Assembly: GCA_902826695.1 (NCBI GenBank) | Contig: CADEFU010000012.1 | Span: 58,745-122,744, forward strand | DNA from: an uncultured Alphaproteobacteria bacterium | GTDB lineage: Bacteria; Pseudomonadota; Alphaproteobacteria; Micropepsales; Micropepsaceae | Direction of reading: 5' to 3' | Length of the DNA: 64,000 nt | Shown: positions 8,468 through 18,709 of the stretch, one piece after another | Numbering within the stretch: the first letter of the stretch is position 1 | Layout: the number at the start of each line of letters is the position of its first letter | Position numbers and translations under genes: made by a program | Notes under the pieces: generated by a model | What the model saw: the letters and a program-made list of their open reading frames with translations, nothing else | Told to the model about the DNA's origin: nothing | The model's database searches: none

Positions 8468-8989
8468 ATGCCGAAGATATCCATCATCGAAGCGAAAGCC
8501 GCCAACGATGTCGCGGCCGTCGTGCAATTGCTGCGCGACTACCTGCTTTGGATGCACCGGCGCTATCACGAGCGGCTGGAGATGATCGACGTCTACTTCG
8601 AGCCACGCGAATGGGAAAGCGAGCTCGCCGACCTCCCCGGCCATTACGGCGCACCGCATGGCGGGATCGTTCTCGCGCTCGTGGATGGCGTGCCGGCGGG
8701 CTGCGTTTTACTGCGCGGCATCGGTGAGGACTCATCCGAGATGAAGCGGCTGTTCGTGCGGCCTGCGTTTCGCGGATTGGGATTGGGCCGGCGCATGATC
8801 GAAGCGGTCATGACGCTGTCGTGCCAGCGCGGCTACGCGCACATGTACTTCGAGAGCGGCATGCTGCAGAGCGAGGCCGAGGCGCTCTACCGGTCGATGG
8901 GGTTCAAACGCACGCCGCCTTACTACGCCTGCCCCACCCTCGTGCGCGAGACCGGGCGGTTCTACGAGGCGACGCCATGTGCGGCGTGA
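8468..8989 (+). CDS. GNAT-family N-acetyltransferase
   Basis: The 173-residue protein has the GNAT fold. GGIVLALVDGVPAGCVLLRGI gives the central strands and MKRLFVRPAFRGLGLGRRMIEAVM contains the acetyl-CoA-binding motif A (R-G-L-G-L-G-R). The C-terminal YFESGMLQSEAEALYRSMGFKRTPPYY is the usual last segment. It follows the diiron oxygenase on the same strand and probably shares its promoter; acetylation of the same substrate class is possible but not shown. It converges on the HxlR gene with a 5-bp gap. Confidence 0.88.
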   Translation: MPKISIIEAKAANDVAAVVQLLRDYLLWMHRRYHERLEMIDVYFEPREWESELADLPGHYGAPHGGIVLALVDGVPAGCVLLRGIGEDSSEMKRLFVRPAFRGLGLGRRMIEAVMTLSCQRGYAHMYFESGMLQSEAEALYRSMGFKRTPPYYACPTLVRETGRFYEATPCAA

Positions 8990-8994
8990 GCTTG

Positions 8995-9693
8995 CTAGCG
9001 CAGCGCACTCTTTTCCTTGGCAAACGGACTCAAGCCGAGCCAGGTTTCGATGTTCTGGGCGAGCTGCTTGTCGCCGGTGAGCTTTACATTGCCTTGACGC
9101 AGAGCCTTCTTCAGAGAGTCGTGTCCCATCCAGATTGCCGTCATCGTGCGCAGGTCACTCGACACGTAGAGGTCGACGTCGAAACCGGGATCGATCTTGC
9201 AGAGGTCGACACCCTCTTCCGGCGCCACGACGAGCCACCACTCGCGCTCTTCTTTCTTTGGGGCGTCCGGATACATGAACTCGATCGTGCAGCGGCGTTT
9301 GGGCATCGGGTTGCAGTTCAGATTCCGCCGCATGTCCCACATGAGAAGGTTTGGGTCGAGGTTTTCCAGAGACAGATCGCTGTCGATCCAGCGCTGACCC
9401 CAGACACCGAACGCCGTAATGATCGGGCGCAGTTCTTCGCCCGCGCGCGTGAGCAGGTATTCCGACACGCTCGGTTCGCCCGGAACCGGCTTGCGCTCGA
9501 TCACGCCCGCCTCTTCGAGCTCTTTCAGCCGCTGCGACAGCAGCGCCGGCGACATGCGCGGCACGCCGCGCCGCAGGTCGTTGAAGCGCGTGGAGCCGGC
9601 CAGCATTTCGCGCAGCAGGACGATCGTCCAGCGGGAACACAGAATCTCTGCCGCCATCGCAACGGGGCAGAATTGCTCATAGGTTTGCGCCAT
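8995..9693 (-). CDS. HxlR-family regulator fused to an SCP2-like domain
   Basis: The 232-residue protein starts at ATG 9693. Residues about 8-110 form an HxlR winged helix: FCPVAMAAEILCSRWTIVLLREMLAGSTRFNDLRRGVPRMSPALLSQRLKELEEAGVI is the family signature, including the N-terminal cysteine. The C-terminal half (from FDVDLYVSSDLRTMTAIWMGHDSLKKALRQGNVKLTGD) resembles a sterol-carrier-protein-2-like ligand pocket, so it may sense a hydrophobic ligand. It is divergent from the flavoenzyme at 9832. A palindrome (9740-9754) overlaps its own -35, suggesting autoregulation. Confidence 0.88.
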   Translation of the reverse strand: MAQTYEQFCPVAMAAEILCSRWTIVLLREMLAGSTRFNDLRRGVPRMSPALLSQRLKELEEAGVIERKPVPGEPSVSEYLLTRAGEELRPIITAFGVWGQRWIDSDLSLENLDPNLLMWDMRRNLNCNPMPKRRCTIEFMYPDAPKKEEREWWLVVAPEEGVDLCKIDPGFDVDLYVSSDLRTMTAIWMGHDSLKKALRQGNVKLTGDKQLAQNIETWLGLSPFAKEKSALR

Positions 9694-9724
9694 GCGGTCT
9701 CTTTAGCCGTCTCCAGGTTCAAAA

Positions 9725-9753
9725 ACTATACCGGATTGGGTTCAGTTTCTGAA
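9725..9753 (-). promoter_or_regulatory. Promoter of the HxlR gene, overlapped by the palindrome
   Basis: On the minus strand TTCAGA (plus 9748-9753) and TATAGT (plus 9725-9730) are 17 bp apart, upstream of the ATG at 9693. The -35 hexamer is part of the palindrome at 9740-9754, so a protein bound there would block this promoter. Confidence 0.5.
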
Positions 9754-9754
9754 C
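9740..9754. promoter_or_regulatory. Perfect palindromic operator candidate between hxlR and flavoenzyme
   Basis: GTTCAG-TTT-CTGAAC is a perfect 6-bp inverted repeat with 3-bp spacer in the 138-bp divergent interval. TACCGG (9729-9734) and trailing CTAGCC match the block at 7415-7445 before the diiron oxygenase. Overlap with the hxlR -35 hexamer and two further copies of the context point to the HxlR protein as ligand; this is inference. Confidence 0.6.
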
Positions 9755-9831
9755 TAGCCGGGTTGCAGCCAATTTGAGATTGAACGCCATGGCGCAGTTA
9801 TCCCGCGCAAATCGCAGACGGAGGTTCTACA

Positions 9832-10974
9832 ATGACTGCGGAATTGAAGAGATTTGAGATGCCGCCCACGAACTGGCTGAACCTGGCCGACCGCGTCGCT
9901 GCCGAGATTGGGCCGCATGCGGCACAGCACGATGTGGAGGATTCGTTCGTTGCGGAGTGCTATGCGCGGCTGAAGGCCGACGGCTTCTTCAAGATGCACG
10001 TGCCGACGGAACTCGGCGGACATGGTGCGAGCTATGCGGAGCTGTGCGCGGTCGTTCGCAGGCTTGGCGCGGCGTGCGGATCGACGGCGCTCGCGTTTGC
10101 GATGCACAGCCATATCGTCGCCGTCGCCGCCTGGCGTTGGCGCAACCAGAAGGCGCCGACGGACGGTTTGCTGAAACGGATCGCGGCGGAGAACTTGATC
10201 TGCATTTCGAGCGGCGGATCGGATTGGCTGAAGAGCGCCGGCGTGGCCACGAAGGTCGACGGTGGTTATCGCATCAAGGCGCGCAAGATCTTCTCCAGCG
10301 GCTCGCCGATGGGCGACCTCCTGGTCACAAGTTCGGTTACCGACGACCCTCAAGCTGGGCCGACGGTGTTGCACTTCGCGGTGCCGTTCAAGGCCGAGGG
10401 CGTGAAGGTGCTCGACACGTGGCGCGTGATGGGCATGCGCGGTACCGGTTCCAACGACGTCGAATTGAACGATGTGTTCGTGCCGGATGCGGCGATCAGC
10501 GGGCGTCGGCCGCAAGCCAAGTGGCATCCCCTGTTCCACGCGATTTCGATGCTGGCGTTTCCGATCATCTATTCAGCCTATATGGGCGTGGCTGACGGCG
10601 CGCGCGCGAAAGCGTTGGCGGCTGCGCGCAAGAAGGGCGATGACGACAGCACGTCATACCTTGCCGGCGAGATGGAGAATGCACATGCGGTCGCGGAGAT
10701 CGCTTGGGCCGATATGATCCGCATCGCGGATAGCGAGAAGCCCGGACCAGAGACGACGAGCCGGCAGATGATCCGCCGTACGCTTGTCGGGCGGAACGCG
10801 ATTCTGACGGTTGAGCGGGCAATGGAACTTGCGGGCGGTGCGGCGTTCTACCGGGAGATGGGCCTTGAGCGTGCGTTCCGTGACGTGCAAGCGGCTCGTT
10901 ATCACCCGCTGCAGGAAAAGCCGCAGCTGCGTTACACCGGCCGCGTCGCGCTCGGCCTCGACATCGACGGGTGA
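9832..10974 (+). CDS. Acyl-CoA dehydrogenase-fold flavoenzyme
   Basis: A 380-residue protein starts at ATG 9832 behind GGAGG. It has the acyl-CoA dehydrogenase domain order: N-terminal helices (about 15-125; VPTELGGHGASYAELCAVVRRLG), a middle beta domain (ISSGGSDWLKSAG, WRVMGMRGTGSNDVEL), and a C-terminal helical bundle (from about 235). No obvious catalytic Glu of classical dehydrogenases stands out, and family D flavin monooxygenases share this fold, so it may oxygenate rather than dehydrogenate. It is divergent from hxlR and shares the palindrome, linking it to the diiron oxygenase at 7493. Confidence 0.85.
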   Translation: MTAELKRFEMPPTNWLNLADRVAAEIGPHAAQHDVEDSFVAECYARLKADGFFKMHVPTELGGHGASYAELCAVVRRLGAACGSTALAFAMHSHIVAVAAWRWRNQKAPTDGLLKRIAAENLICISSGGSDWLKSAGVATKVDGGYRIKARKIFSSGSPMGDLLVTSSVTDDPQAGPTVLHFAVPFKAEGVKVLDTWRVMGMRGTGSNDVELNDVFVPDAAISGRRPQAKWHPLFHAISMLAFPIIYSAYMGVADGARAKALAAARKKGDDDSTSYLAGEMENAHAVAEIAWADMIRIADSEKPGPETTSRQMIRRTLVGRNAILTVERAMELAGGAAFYREMGLERAFRDVQAARYHPLQEKPQLRYTGRVALGLDIDG

Positions 10975-11063
10975 GTGTCGTGTGGAGGCTGACTTTGCTG
11001 ATGCTGCTTGCCGGCAGTGCGCTCGTCACCTTGGCGGCGAGCGGCGGATCCGGGTTCGGCTAG
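10971..11063 (+). CDS. Possible 30-residue hydrophobic peptide
   Basis: A GTG at 10971 overlaps the TGA of the preceding flavoenzyme (GTGA), which suggests translational coupling. The peptide has a short basic/aromatic N-terminus and one hydrophobic stretch (LTLLMLLAGSALVTLAA), then SGGSGFG. It could be a single-pass membrane peptide. Its stop codon shares four bases with the convergent gene at 11060. No independent evidence of expression; it could be chance. Confidence 0.3.
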   Translation: MSVVWRLTLLMLLAGSALVTLAASGGSGFG

Positions 11064-11929
11064 CGCGCCAAGCCTTCGCGGTAGGTCGCGTAGAACGGTT
11101 GCCAGTCTAGCGCTTGCTTGGCGCGCGCATTTTTGAGCCGGAAGGACGGAAATCCTTCCGGCGCGCCGAGCGCGGGCTCCCCCTGTCCCAAGCACGCCGC
11201 GATGAAGCCGAACAGTTCGCGCCATTGCACGGGATTGTCGTCGCAGACGATGAGAGACTGCTCGCGCGGCCAGCGGTGGAGCGCGGCCACCGTGGCGCTT
11301 GCCATGTCTGCGATATGAATTAGCGACACGTAAGACGTGCCGTCGCCGGGTACGCGGAGCTTTCCTTGAGCGGCGCGGGCGAACCAGCCTTCGTCGAACC
11401 CGGTGCCGGGTCCGTAGAACAGACCGCCGCGCAGTATCGCGCAATCGAGACCCGAAGCGCGGACACCCTCCTCCATGCGGAGGGCCGCCGCGATCGCGCG
11501 GGAGGCGACGGTTTCGGCTGAGGGCGCGAACGCAAAGTCCTCGTCGCTCCAACGCGCGTCGCCGGAGGCGTTCACGAAGCTGATGCTTTGCTGCAGCACG
11601 CGCGCGACGCCGGCCGCTCGGCAGGCGCGCAAGAACTTCGCGCCGCCTTCGACACGCAGACGGTCGTTCTCAGCGAAGTCGCCGCGCCCACTTGGGCCTG
11701 GGAGGCTGGTCGCCAGGTTCACGGCGGCGTCGCATCCTTCGAAGGCCGACGTCATCGATGCTTCGTCGAAAATGTCCGCAACCTTGACCGCCACGCCGCA
11801 ACCGCGCGCCACGCCGGCGGCATCCGGTCTGCGTACGAGGGCGACCACGTCGAAGCCCGCACCCGCCAAGCGCGGCAGGAGGTGGCGCGCATAGACGCCA
11901 TTGGCGCCAAGAACCGCAATGCGTTGCAT
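11060..11929 (-). CDS. NAD-dependent epimerase/dehydratase-family protein
   Basis: The 289-residue protein starts at ATG 11929, eight bases after GGAG; a GTG one codon upstream is less well placed. RIAVLGANGVYARHLLPRLAGAGFDVVALVRR is a Rossmann beta-alpha-beta with a GxxGxxxRxL nucleotide loop of the extended/atypical SDR type. CDAAVNLATSLPGP follows as the second strand. The classic YxxxK pair is not obvious; it resembles NAD(P)H-binding NmrA/epimerase-like proteins. Cytoplasmic. Neighbouring redox genes suggest a catabolic role, but the substrate is unknown. Confidence 0.8.
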   Translation of the reverse strand: MQRIAVLGANGVYARHLLPRLAGAGFDVVALVRRPDAAGVARGCGVAVKVADIFDEASMTSAFEGCDAAVNLATSLPGPSGRGDFAENDRLRVEGGAKFLRACRAAGVARVLQQSISFVNASGDARWSDEDFAFAPSAETVASRAIAAALRMEEGVRASGLDCAILRGGLFYGPGTGFDEGWFARAAQGKLRVPGDGTSYVSLIHIADMASATVAALHRWPREQSLIVCDDNPVQWRELFGFIAACLGQGEPALGAPEGFPSFRLKNARAKQALDWQPFYATYREGLAR

Positions 11930-12065
11930 CACTCATTCTCCACGAGGACGGTCCTCATGGGTGCCGCATCGCAGGCGCTGCCGCAAGGTGTTCGCCGCTC
12001 GATTTGACCCGGCGCGCGGGGCGCACTACGACAATTGCCCCTCTTCCAGCCTTGGACATTCGCGC

Positions 12066-12590
12066 ATGAGCCGCATCTTCGGAGCAGTCTGCCAGAACGG
12101 CTATGTCGTGCGCGACATCGATGGGGCCATGAAGCATTGGATCGAGGTGATGGGCGTCGGTCCTTGGTTCTACATCGAGCGCGTGAAGATGGACTGGTTC
12201 CGTCATCGCGGGGCCGACTCGAGTCCTGAAGTTTCAATCGCGCTTGCGAATTCGGGCGACCTGCAGATCGAGCTGATCCAGCAGCGCAACGACGCGCCTT
12301 CGATGTACAAGGAGTTTCTCGACGCCGGCCACGAGGGGCTTCAGCATATGTCGTACTGGTCGCGCGACTATCAGGCGCTTTACGATAAGGCGCTTCAACT
12401 CGGCTTCAAGGTCGGGCATGAGGGGCAGATCGGCGGACCGCAGGGACGCTTCGCCTATTTCGATACGCAAGCCCACCCCGGCACGGTGGTCGAGATCTCA
12501 GACATCAGCGGCGGCAAGGGCCGCTTCTTCGAAAAGATCCGCACGATTGCCGGGACGTGGGACGGCAGCGATCCGATCCGGCGGGTCTGA
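12066..12590 (+). CDS. VOC-family (glyoxalase-like) protein
   Basis: The 174-residue protein starts at ATG 12066. It shows a vicinal oxygen chelate fold with two beta-alpha-beta-beta-beta modules: NGYVVRDIDGAMKHWIEVMGVGPWFYIE opens the first; LQHMSYWSRDYQALYDKALQLGFKVGHEG opens the second. Candidate metal ligands are the His in LQHMSYW and the Glu in HPGTVVEISD. VOC enzymes isomerise, epimerise or cleave small substrates. Methylmalonyl-CoA epimerase-like or dioxygenase-like members are both possible. It converges on the MDR gene at 12657. Confidence 0.85.
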   Translation: MSRIFGAVCQNGYVVRDIDGAMKHWIEVMGVGPWFYIERVKMDWFRHRGADSSPEVSIALANSGDLQIELIQQRNDAPSMYKEFLDAGHEGLQHMSYWSRDYQALYDKALQLGFKVGHEGQIGGPQGRFAYFDTQAHPGTVVEISDISGGKGRFFEKIRTIAGTWDGSDPIRRV

Positions 12591-12656
12591 GCCGCTACGT
12601 CGTTCGTAGAGCCGCGACGCGAGCCGGAAGCGCAGAGGCCCCCGGCTCGCCGTTCG

Positions 12657-13778
12657 TCACAGGCCCTTGCTTGGGTCGATCAGATACTTCTCGCCCGTGG
12701 CGCGCTTCAGGTAGGCGGACATAGTTGAGAGGTCGAGCGCTTCGGCGAGGGAGATTGTGTGGGAGTAGTGACTTGCGAAAGTTGTTTTCAGTTCGTCGGC
12801 AACGCGTTGGCGAAGTTTCGCTGCTTTCTCCGGGCCGGCTTTTTGCAGGAACGGCGTGAGGAGGAAGCCGCTCACCGACCACGAGAAGCCGAATGAGCGG
12901 GCGAGTTCGGTCGGGCCCATGTCGAGGCCGCCGTAGATATAGAGTTGCTTGAACGTCGTCGAGCCGTAGCGGCTGTAGCTCGTCGCGTTCTTGTTCGCGG
13001 CGATTTCCATGGCGGTCAGGATTTGGCTTCCCTGTTTGCCGCCACCGATGGCGTCGAAGGCGATGGTCGCGTTGGTCGCGACCAGTGCGTTCGTCAGATC
13101 CTCAAAGAAGCTTGGAGCGCTGGTGTCGACGACGTATTTTGCGCCGAGGTCGCGCAGCAGCGCCGCTTGATCGGGCTTTCGCACGACGTTCACGAGCGGC
13201 ACGCCGTCCTTGAGGCAGATCTTCACAAGCATTTGGCCAAGGTTCGACGCCGCGGCGGTGTGAACGATCGCCTTGTGCCCTTCGGCGCGCATCGTCTCGA
13301 CCATGGCAAGCGCCGTCAGCGGATTGACGAAACACGACGCCCCGTCGGCGGCCGTTGCACCGGCCGGGAGCGGCAGACAATCGGCGGCGCGCACGTTGCG
13401 ATGCTGCGCGTACATGGCGCCACCGAACGTCGCGACACGTTTGCCCATCAGGCCCTGAGCGTTCTTGCCTGCCTTGATCACCGTGCCAGCGCCTTCATTG
13501 CCGACGGGCAGCGACTGACCGGTGCGGGCCGCGAGCATGCGCATCAAATTGGGGGGGATTGGCGCCGTGACGATGGGGCTGTCCTTCGATCCCGAAACCT
13601 TCGCCGCTCTCATGTCGGCGGGCCCGGTGAGCAGTCCGATGTCGGACGGGTTGATCGGCGTCGCCTCGACGCGGATCGTCACCTCGTCGTCCTTGGGTTC
13701 GGGCGTTTCGACGCGCTGAAGCGAAAGTTCGAGTTCGCCACTCTCTTTGACAAGTGAGCGAAGTTGAAGGCCTTGCAT
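12657..13778 (-). CDS. Zinc-type alcohol dehydrogenase-like (MDR) oxidoreductase
   Basis: The 373-residue protein starts at ATG 13778 behind CGGAG. It follows the quinone oxidoreductase/enoyl reductase branch of the MDR superfamily: VEATPINPSDIGLLTG, LPVGNEGAGTVIKAGKN, FVNPLTALAMVETM and a Rossmann segment HTAAASNLGQMLVKICLKDGVPLVNVVRK. Zinc-binding cysteine patterns are absent, as in NADPH:quinone or enoyl-CoA/ACP reductases. The nucleotide loop (AAASNLG) departs from GxGxxG. Cytoplasmic. Possibly part of the same catabolic group as the BVMO and hydrolase. Confidence 0.85.
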   Translation of the reverse strand: MQGLQLRSLVKESGELELSLQRVETPEPKDDEVTIRVEATPINPSDIGLLTGPADMRAAKVSGSKDSPIVTAPIPPNLMRMLAARTGQSLPVGNEGAGTVIKAGKNAQGLMGKRVATFGGAMYAQHRNVRAADCLPLPAGATAADGASCFVNPLTALAMVETMRAEGHKAIVHTAAASNLGQMLVKICLKDGVPLVNVVRKPDQAALLRDLGAKYVVDTSAPSFFEDLTNALVATNATIAFDAIGGGKQGSQILTAMEIAANKNATSYSRYGSTTFKQLYIYGGLDMGPTELARSFGFSWSVSGFLLTPFLQKAGPEKAAKLRQRVADELKTTFASHYSHTISLAEALDLSTMSAYLKRATGEKYLIDPSKGL

Positions 13779-13901
13779 GGAAAACTCCGGTGTTGTCGGT
13801 TCAGGATATTGGCGAATTGTCCGTGCAATTGATACAACGCTTAGCGCACGAAGGAACCACCTTGGATGGCAGCGAGCCGGTCCGACTGGTTTAAAAAGGG
13901 C

Positions 13902-14984
13902 TTACCGCTGAAGCCACCCCAGGATCGCCGCGTTCATTTCGCGCGGGTAGGTGTGGCTTAGGTCTTCGAGCTCGCGGTAGGTCACGTCGGCGCCTGCGCG
14001 TTTCAGCGCGCGTTCCGCTTCGCGGGCCATGTCGGCGGGGAACATCCAGTCGAGCGCGCCATGGACGACATGGATCGGCAAGCCCTGTAGCCGCGTCGCA
14101 TCGATCATCTGCGCGAGCAATGGATGGAACGCCGCCGACACGGGCGCGAGATGGGTGAAGGGCGAGGCTTCTTGTAGGCCCGAAACGTAGGCGAACGTGC
14201 CGCCGTCGCTCATCCCGGTGAGAAGAATGCGCTTCGGGTCGACGGACCAGTTGGCGCGCACGATCTCGACGATCGCTTCGAGGTTTGGCGTGTCGACGTC
14301 TTCGCCGGTCAGCGCCCAGGTTGGGCCGATCGAGGACGGCGCCGCCAAGATCGCGCCACGGCTGCGCGCATCGCGGAGCCAGCTCCATAGGAATTGGCGT
14401 CCAGTGCCGCTGCCGCCGTGCAGGGCGACGACGAGCGGCCATTCGCGGTCGGGCGCGTAGTTCTCCGGCACATAGAGCCAGAAGCCGCCGCGTTCGCCCT
14501 CGCTTGGTTCGTCATCGCTGGCGAAGCGCATGAGGCCGACATTGTCGTCCGCCATCGGCGACACGAGCGACTGCTGCAGAGCAACGTCGCCGCGCTGCGC
14601 CGGATCGAGAAAGAAGCGGTTCACCGGCGGCAAGACGGCCGCTACGGGATAAAGCGCTTCGAGACCCAACGGCACAAAGCGGAACGCGCGGAAGATGCTG
14701 CGGATGTCGCCTTCGCCGTCGGCCACTTCGCGTAGCGCGGCAAGGGCTTGGAGCGCGGCGCCGCTTGCAGTGCTGAGTGCCTCACGCAGATCGCCCAGAT
14801 GTGCGAGGCCGGGCTCGCTGTCCACAAGCGCCGTCTTCAGGTCGGTGTCGGGCGTTCCGGCTTGTGCCATCAGGCTTGCGAAATGCGGCGGGTGGAACCG
14901 CCGTGCGAGTAGGAACAAGACTTCATACGCGCGCAGCAGCGGCGGAAGCAGTCCGGTTAGTGCTTCCGCTTCGCGCGCGTTCAT
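13902..14984 (-). CDS. Alpha/beta hydrolase (poly-ester depolymerase-like esterase)
   Basis: The 360-residue protein has a helical N-terminal extension (1-170) and a C-terminal alpha/beta hydrolase domain. WPLVVALHGGSGTGRQFLWSWL carries the oxyanion HG, LLTGMSDGGTFAY the nucleophile elbow (GxSxGG), HVVHGALDWMFPADMA a candidate Asp and DLSHTYPREM the His. The elbow resembles PHB-depolymerase/phospholipase-type esterases. No signal peptide. Its start lies 1 bp after the stop of the BVMO gene, so the pair is almost certainly one operon. Baeyer-Villiger oxidation makes esters or lactones, and this enzyme may hydrolyse them. Confidence 0.85.
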   Translation of the reverse strand: MNAREAEALTGLLPPLLRAYEVLFLLARRFHPPHFASLMAQAGTPDTDLKTALVDSEPGLAHLGDLREALSTASGAALQALAALREVADGEGDIRSIFRAFRFVPLGLEALYPVAAVLPPVNRFFLDPAQRGDVALQQSLVSPMADDNVGLMRFASDDEPSEGERGGFWLYVPENYAPDREWPLVVALHGGSGTGRQFLWSWLRDARSRGAILAAPSSIGPTWALTGEDVDTPNLEAIVEIVRANWSVDPKRILLTGMSDGGTFAYVSGLQEASPFTHLAPVSAAFHPLLAQMIDATRLQGLPIHVVHGALDWMFPADMAREAERALKRAGADVTYRELEDLSHTYPREMNAAILGWLQR

Positions 14985-14985
14985 C

Positions 14986-16785
<1,800 letters not shown>

Positions 16786-16993
16786 AAGCATCGATCCTGA
16801 CACAGAGATTCATGACTGACAATTAGTCACTTCGCCTTGGCGGCGAAATCATCTTTGCGTTACGTCAGCTTTTGTTGTCTGGCGGTGAGACCGCGACGGC
16901 CTGCGCATCGGTTGGGCGGCTTGGTCGATATTTGCCTTCGCGCGCGTGGGCGCGTTGGCTTGGCGCGTGGCGGCGCGCGCCGCATTCTTGCGC

Positions 16994-18646
16994 TTAGCTG
17001 GCGACCGCGAGCGGCGTTGGCGCGGCTAGGCGCGATGACGGCAAACGCACGGTCATGGTGGTTCCCACACCCAGCTTGCTATCGACGATGAGTTCGCCGC
17101 CGTGGAGTTCAACGAGGCGTTTGGCAATGACGAGGCCAAGGCCGGTGCCTTCAAACTTGCGGCTGAGCCGGCCGTCGGCTTGCAAGAACGGCTCGCCGAC
17201 GCGGGCAACGTCCTCGGGACTCATGCCAATGCCGGTGTCGCGGATGACGAAATCCATGGCACCTTCGGCGCGCACACCAACTTCAAGATCTACGCGGCCG
17301 CCGCGTTCGGTGAACTTGACGGCGTTTGACGCGAAGTTCAACAACGCCTGCGTCATTAGACGCCGGTCGACGTGCAAATCGGGCACCTCGCGGCCAACGC
17401 GGGCGGTCAACGTGATCCCCGCGGTCTCCGCGCGGGGGCGTACCATGCGGGCCGCCGTGTCGATAAGCTCGGCGGGCGACACGTCCTCGTCATTTACTTC
17501 GATCTTGCCCGCCTCAATGCGCGAGATATCCAGAATGTCATTGATGACAGACAGCAGATGTCTACCGCCGGAACAGATGTCGCTCAGATACTCTTTCACC
17601 TTGGCCGGCGGCACGTCCTCGTGATTGAGGAGCAACTCCGAGAAACCGATGATCGCGTTGAGCGGCGTGCGCAACTCGTGGCTCATGTTGGCTAGGAAGC
17701 GCGACTTCGTTTGGCTTGCCGTCTCGGCGCGGAGCTTTGCGTCGATGAGCTCTTCGCAGGCATTGCGCAACACTGTGACGTCGTGCGAGGTGCCGATCAT
17801 GCGCACTGGACGATCGTTCACGTCACGCTCGACTTCGCCGAGTTGGTGCAAAATGCGAACCGAGCCGTCGGGCAAGACGACGCGGTGGTCGAAGTCGGTG
17901 TCTTGGCCCTCTTCGACCGCTCTGCGCATGACGTCGATGACGGCCCGGCGATCATCCGGGTGAGCGATGGCGAGAAATGCTTCGATCGTCGCTGCGGGAC
18001 CTTGGGGATCCCAGCCGACCAAGTGATAGCACTGTGGCGACCACACGAGCTTGCCGGTGGCGAACTCCCACTGCCAGCTGCCGATGTTGGCGATACGCTG
18101 CGCGGTCTCGAGCTGATGGCGTACGTTGCGCGCTTCGTCGGCGTGGGCGACCCGGTCCGTTACATCAACGGCAGAGGCGACAATTTGCGTTACGTGACCG
18201 CTCTGGTCGCGGAGCGGTCCGAAGGTCGCGTCGATCGTGATAAATTTGTCGTCGCCGACGCGAACGATATAGTCGCCGCGAACAACTTCACCGAGAGCAG
18301 CGCGCTCTAGCGCGTCGCGCACCTTCTCGCGCGACGTCCGCGCGTGCGACCAGAAGTACGATTCCCAAAGGGGCTTGCCGATCAGGTCGGTACGCTTCAT
18401 TCCGAACGACTTGACCACGGCGTCATTTGCGTCAAGCAAGACGCCGCTGGTCGAGAGAAGCCCCACAAACGCGAACAGGCCGTCGAGCACGTCGCGCAAC
18501 GTGCCGCGCTCGACTGTGCGATCATCGGTCCCCGGCGACTGATTGGCGTCGTCGAACTGCACTTTGCTACCCCACCGACGCTCTTCGGCGTCTTGGGCAA
18601 CCCTACAGCAGGAAATTTTAGGTTTCGTAAGCGCGGGCTCCCGCAT
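16994..18646 (-). CDS. Soluble PAS-PAS sensor histidine kinase
   Basis: The 550-residue protein has no membrane segment. Two PAS domains (about 48-165 and 182-300; the second with SWQWEFATGKLVWSPQ and HPDDR) precede a HisKA domain with H323 in MSHELRTPLNAIIGF and a HATPase domain: N-box NFASNAVKFT (437-446), DTGIG (470-474), GTGLGL (500-505). It should autophosphorylate on H323 in response to a cytoplasmic cue. No response regulator is adjacent, so it is an orphan kinase. A near-CtrA sequence TTTA-N7-TTAA lies at 18682-18696 upstream. Confidence 0.93.
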   Translation of the reverse strand: MREPALTKPKISCCRVAQDAEERRWGSKVQFDDANQSPGTDDRTVERGTLRDVLDGLFAFVGLLSTSGVLLDANDAVVKSFGMKRTDLIGKPLWESYFWSHARTSREKVRDALERAALGEVVRGDYIVRVGDDKFITIDATFGPLRDQSGHVTQIVASAVDVTDRVAHADEARNVRHQLETAQRIANIGSWQWEFATGKLVWSPQCYHLVGWDPQGPAATIEAFLAIAHPDDRRAVIDVMRRAVEEGQDTDFDHRVVLPDGSVRILHQLGEVERDVNDRPVRMIGTSHDVTVLRNACEELIDAKLRAETASQTKSRFLANMSHELRTPLNAIIGFSELLLNHEDVPPAKVKEYLSDICSGGRHLLSVINDILDISRIEAGKIEVNDEDVSPAELIDTAARMVRPRAETAGITLTARVGREVPDLHVDRRLMTQALLNFASNAVKFTERGGRVDLEVGVRAEGAMDFVIRDTGIGMSPEDVARVGEPFLQADGRLSRKFEGTGLGLVIAKRLVELHGGELIVDSKLGVGTTMTVRLPSSRLAAPTPLAVAS

Positions 18647-18709
18647 CTCGTGTCAGATCGGGACTGCGCGCGCCTATTGCGTTAAAGGGCCGTAAACAGT
18701 GGGCCGGAT

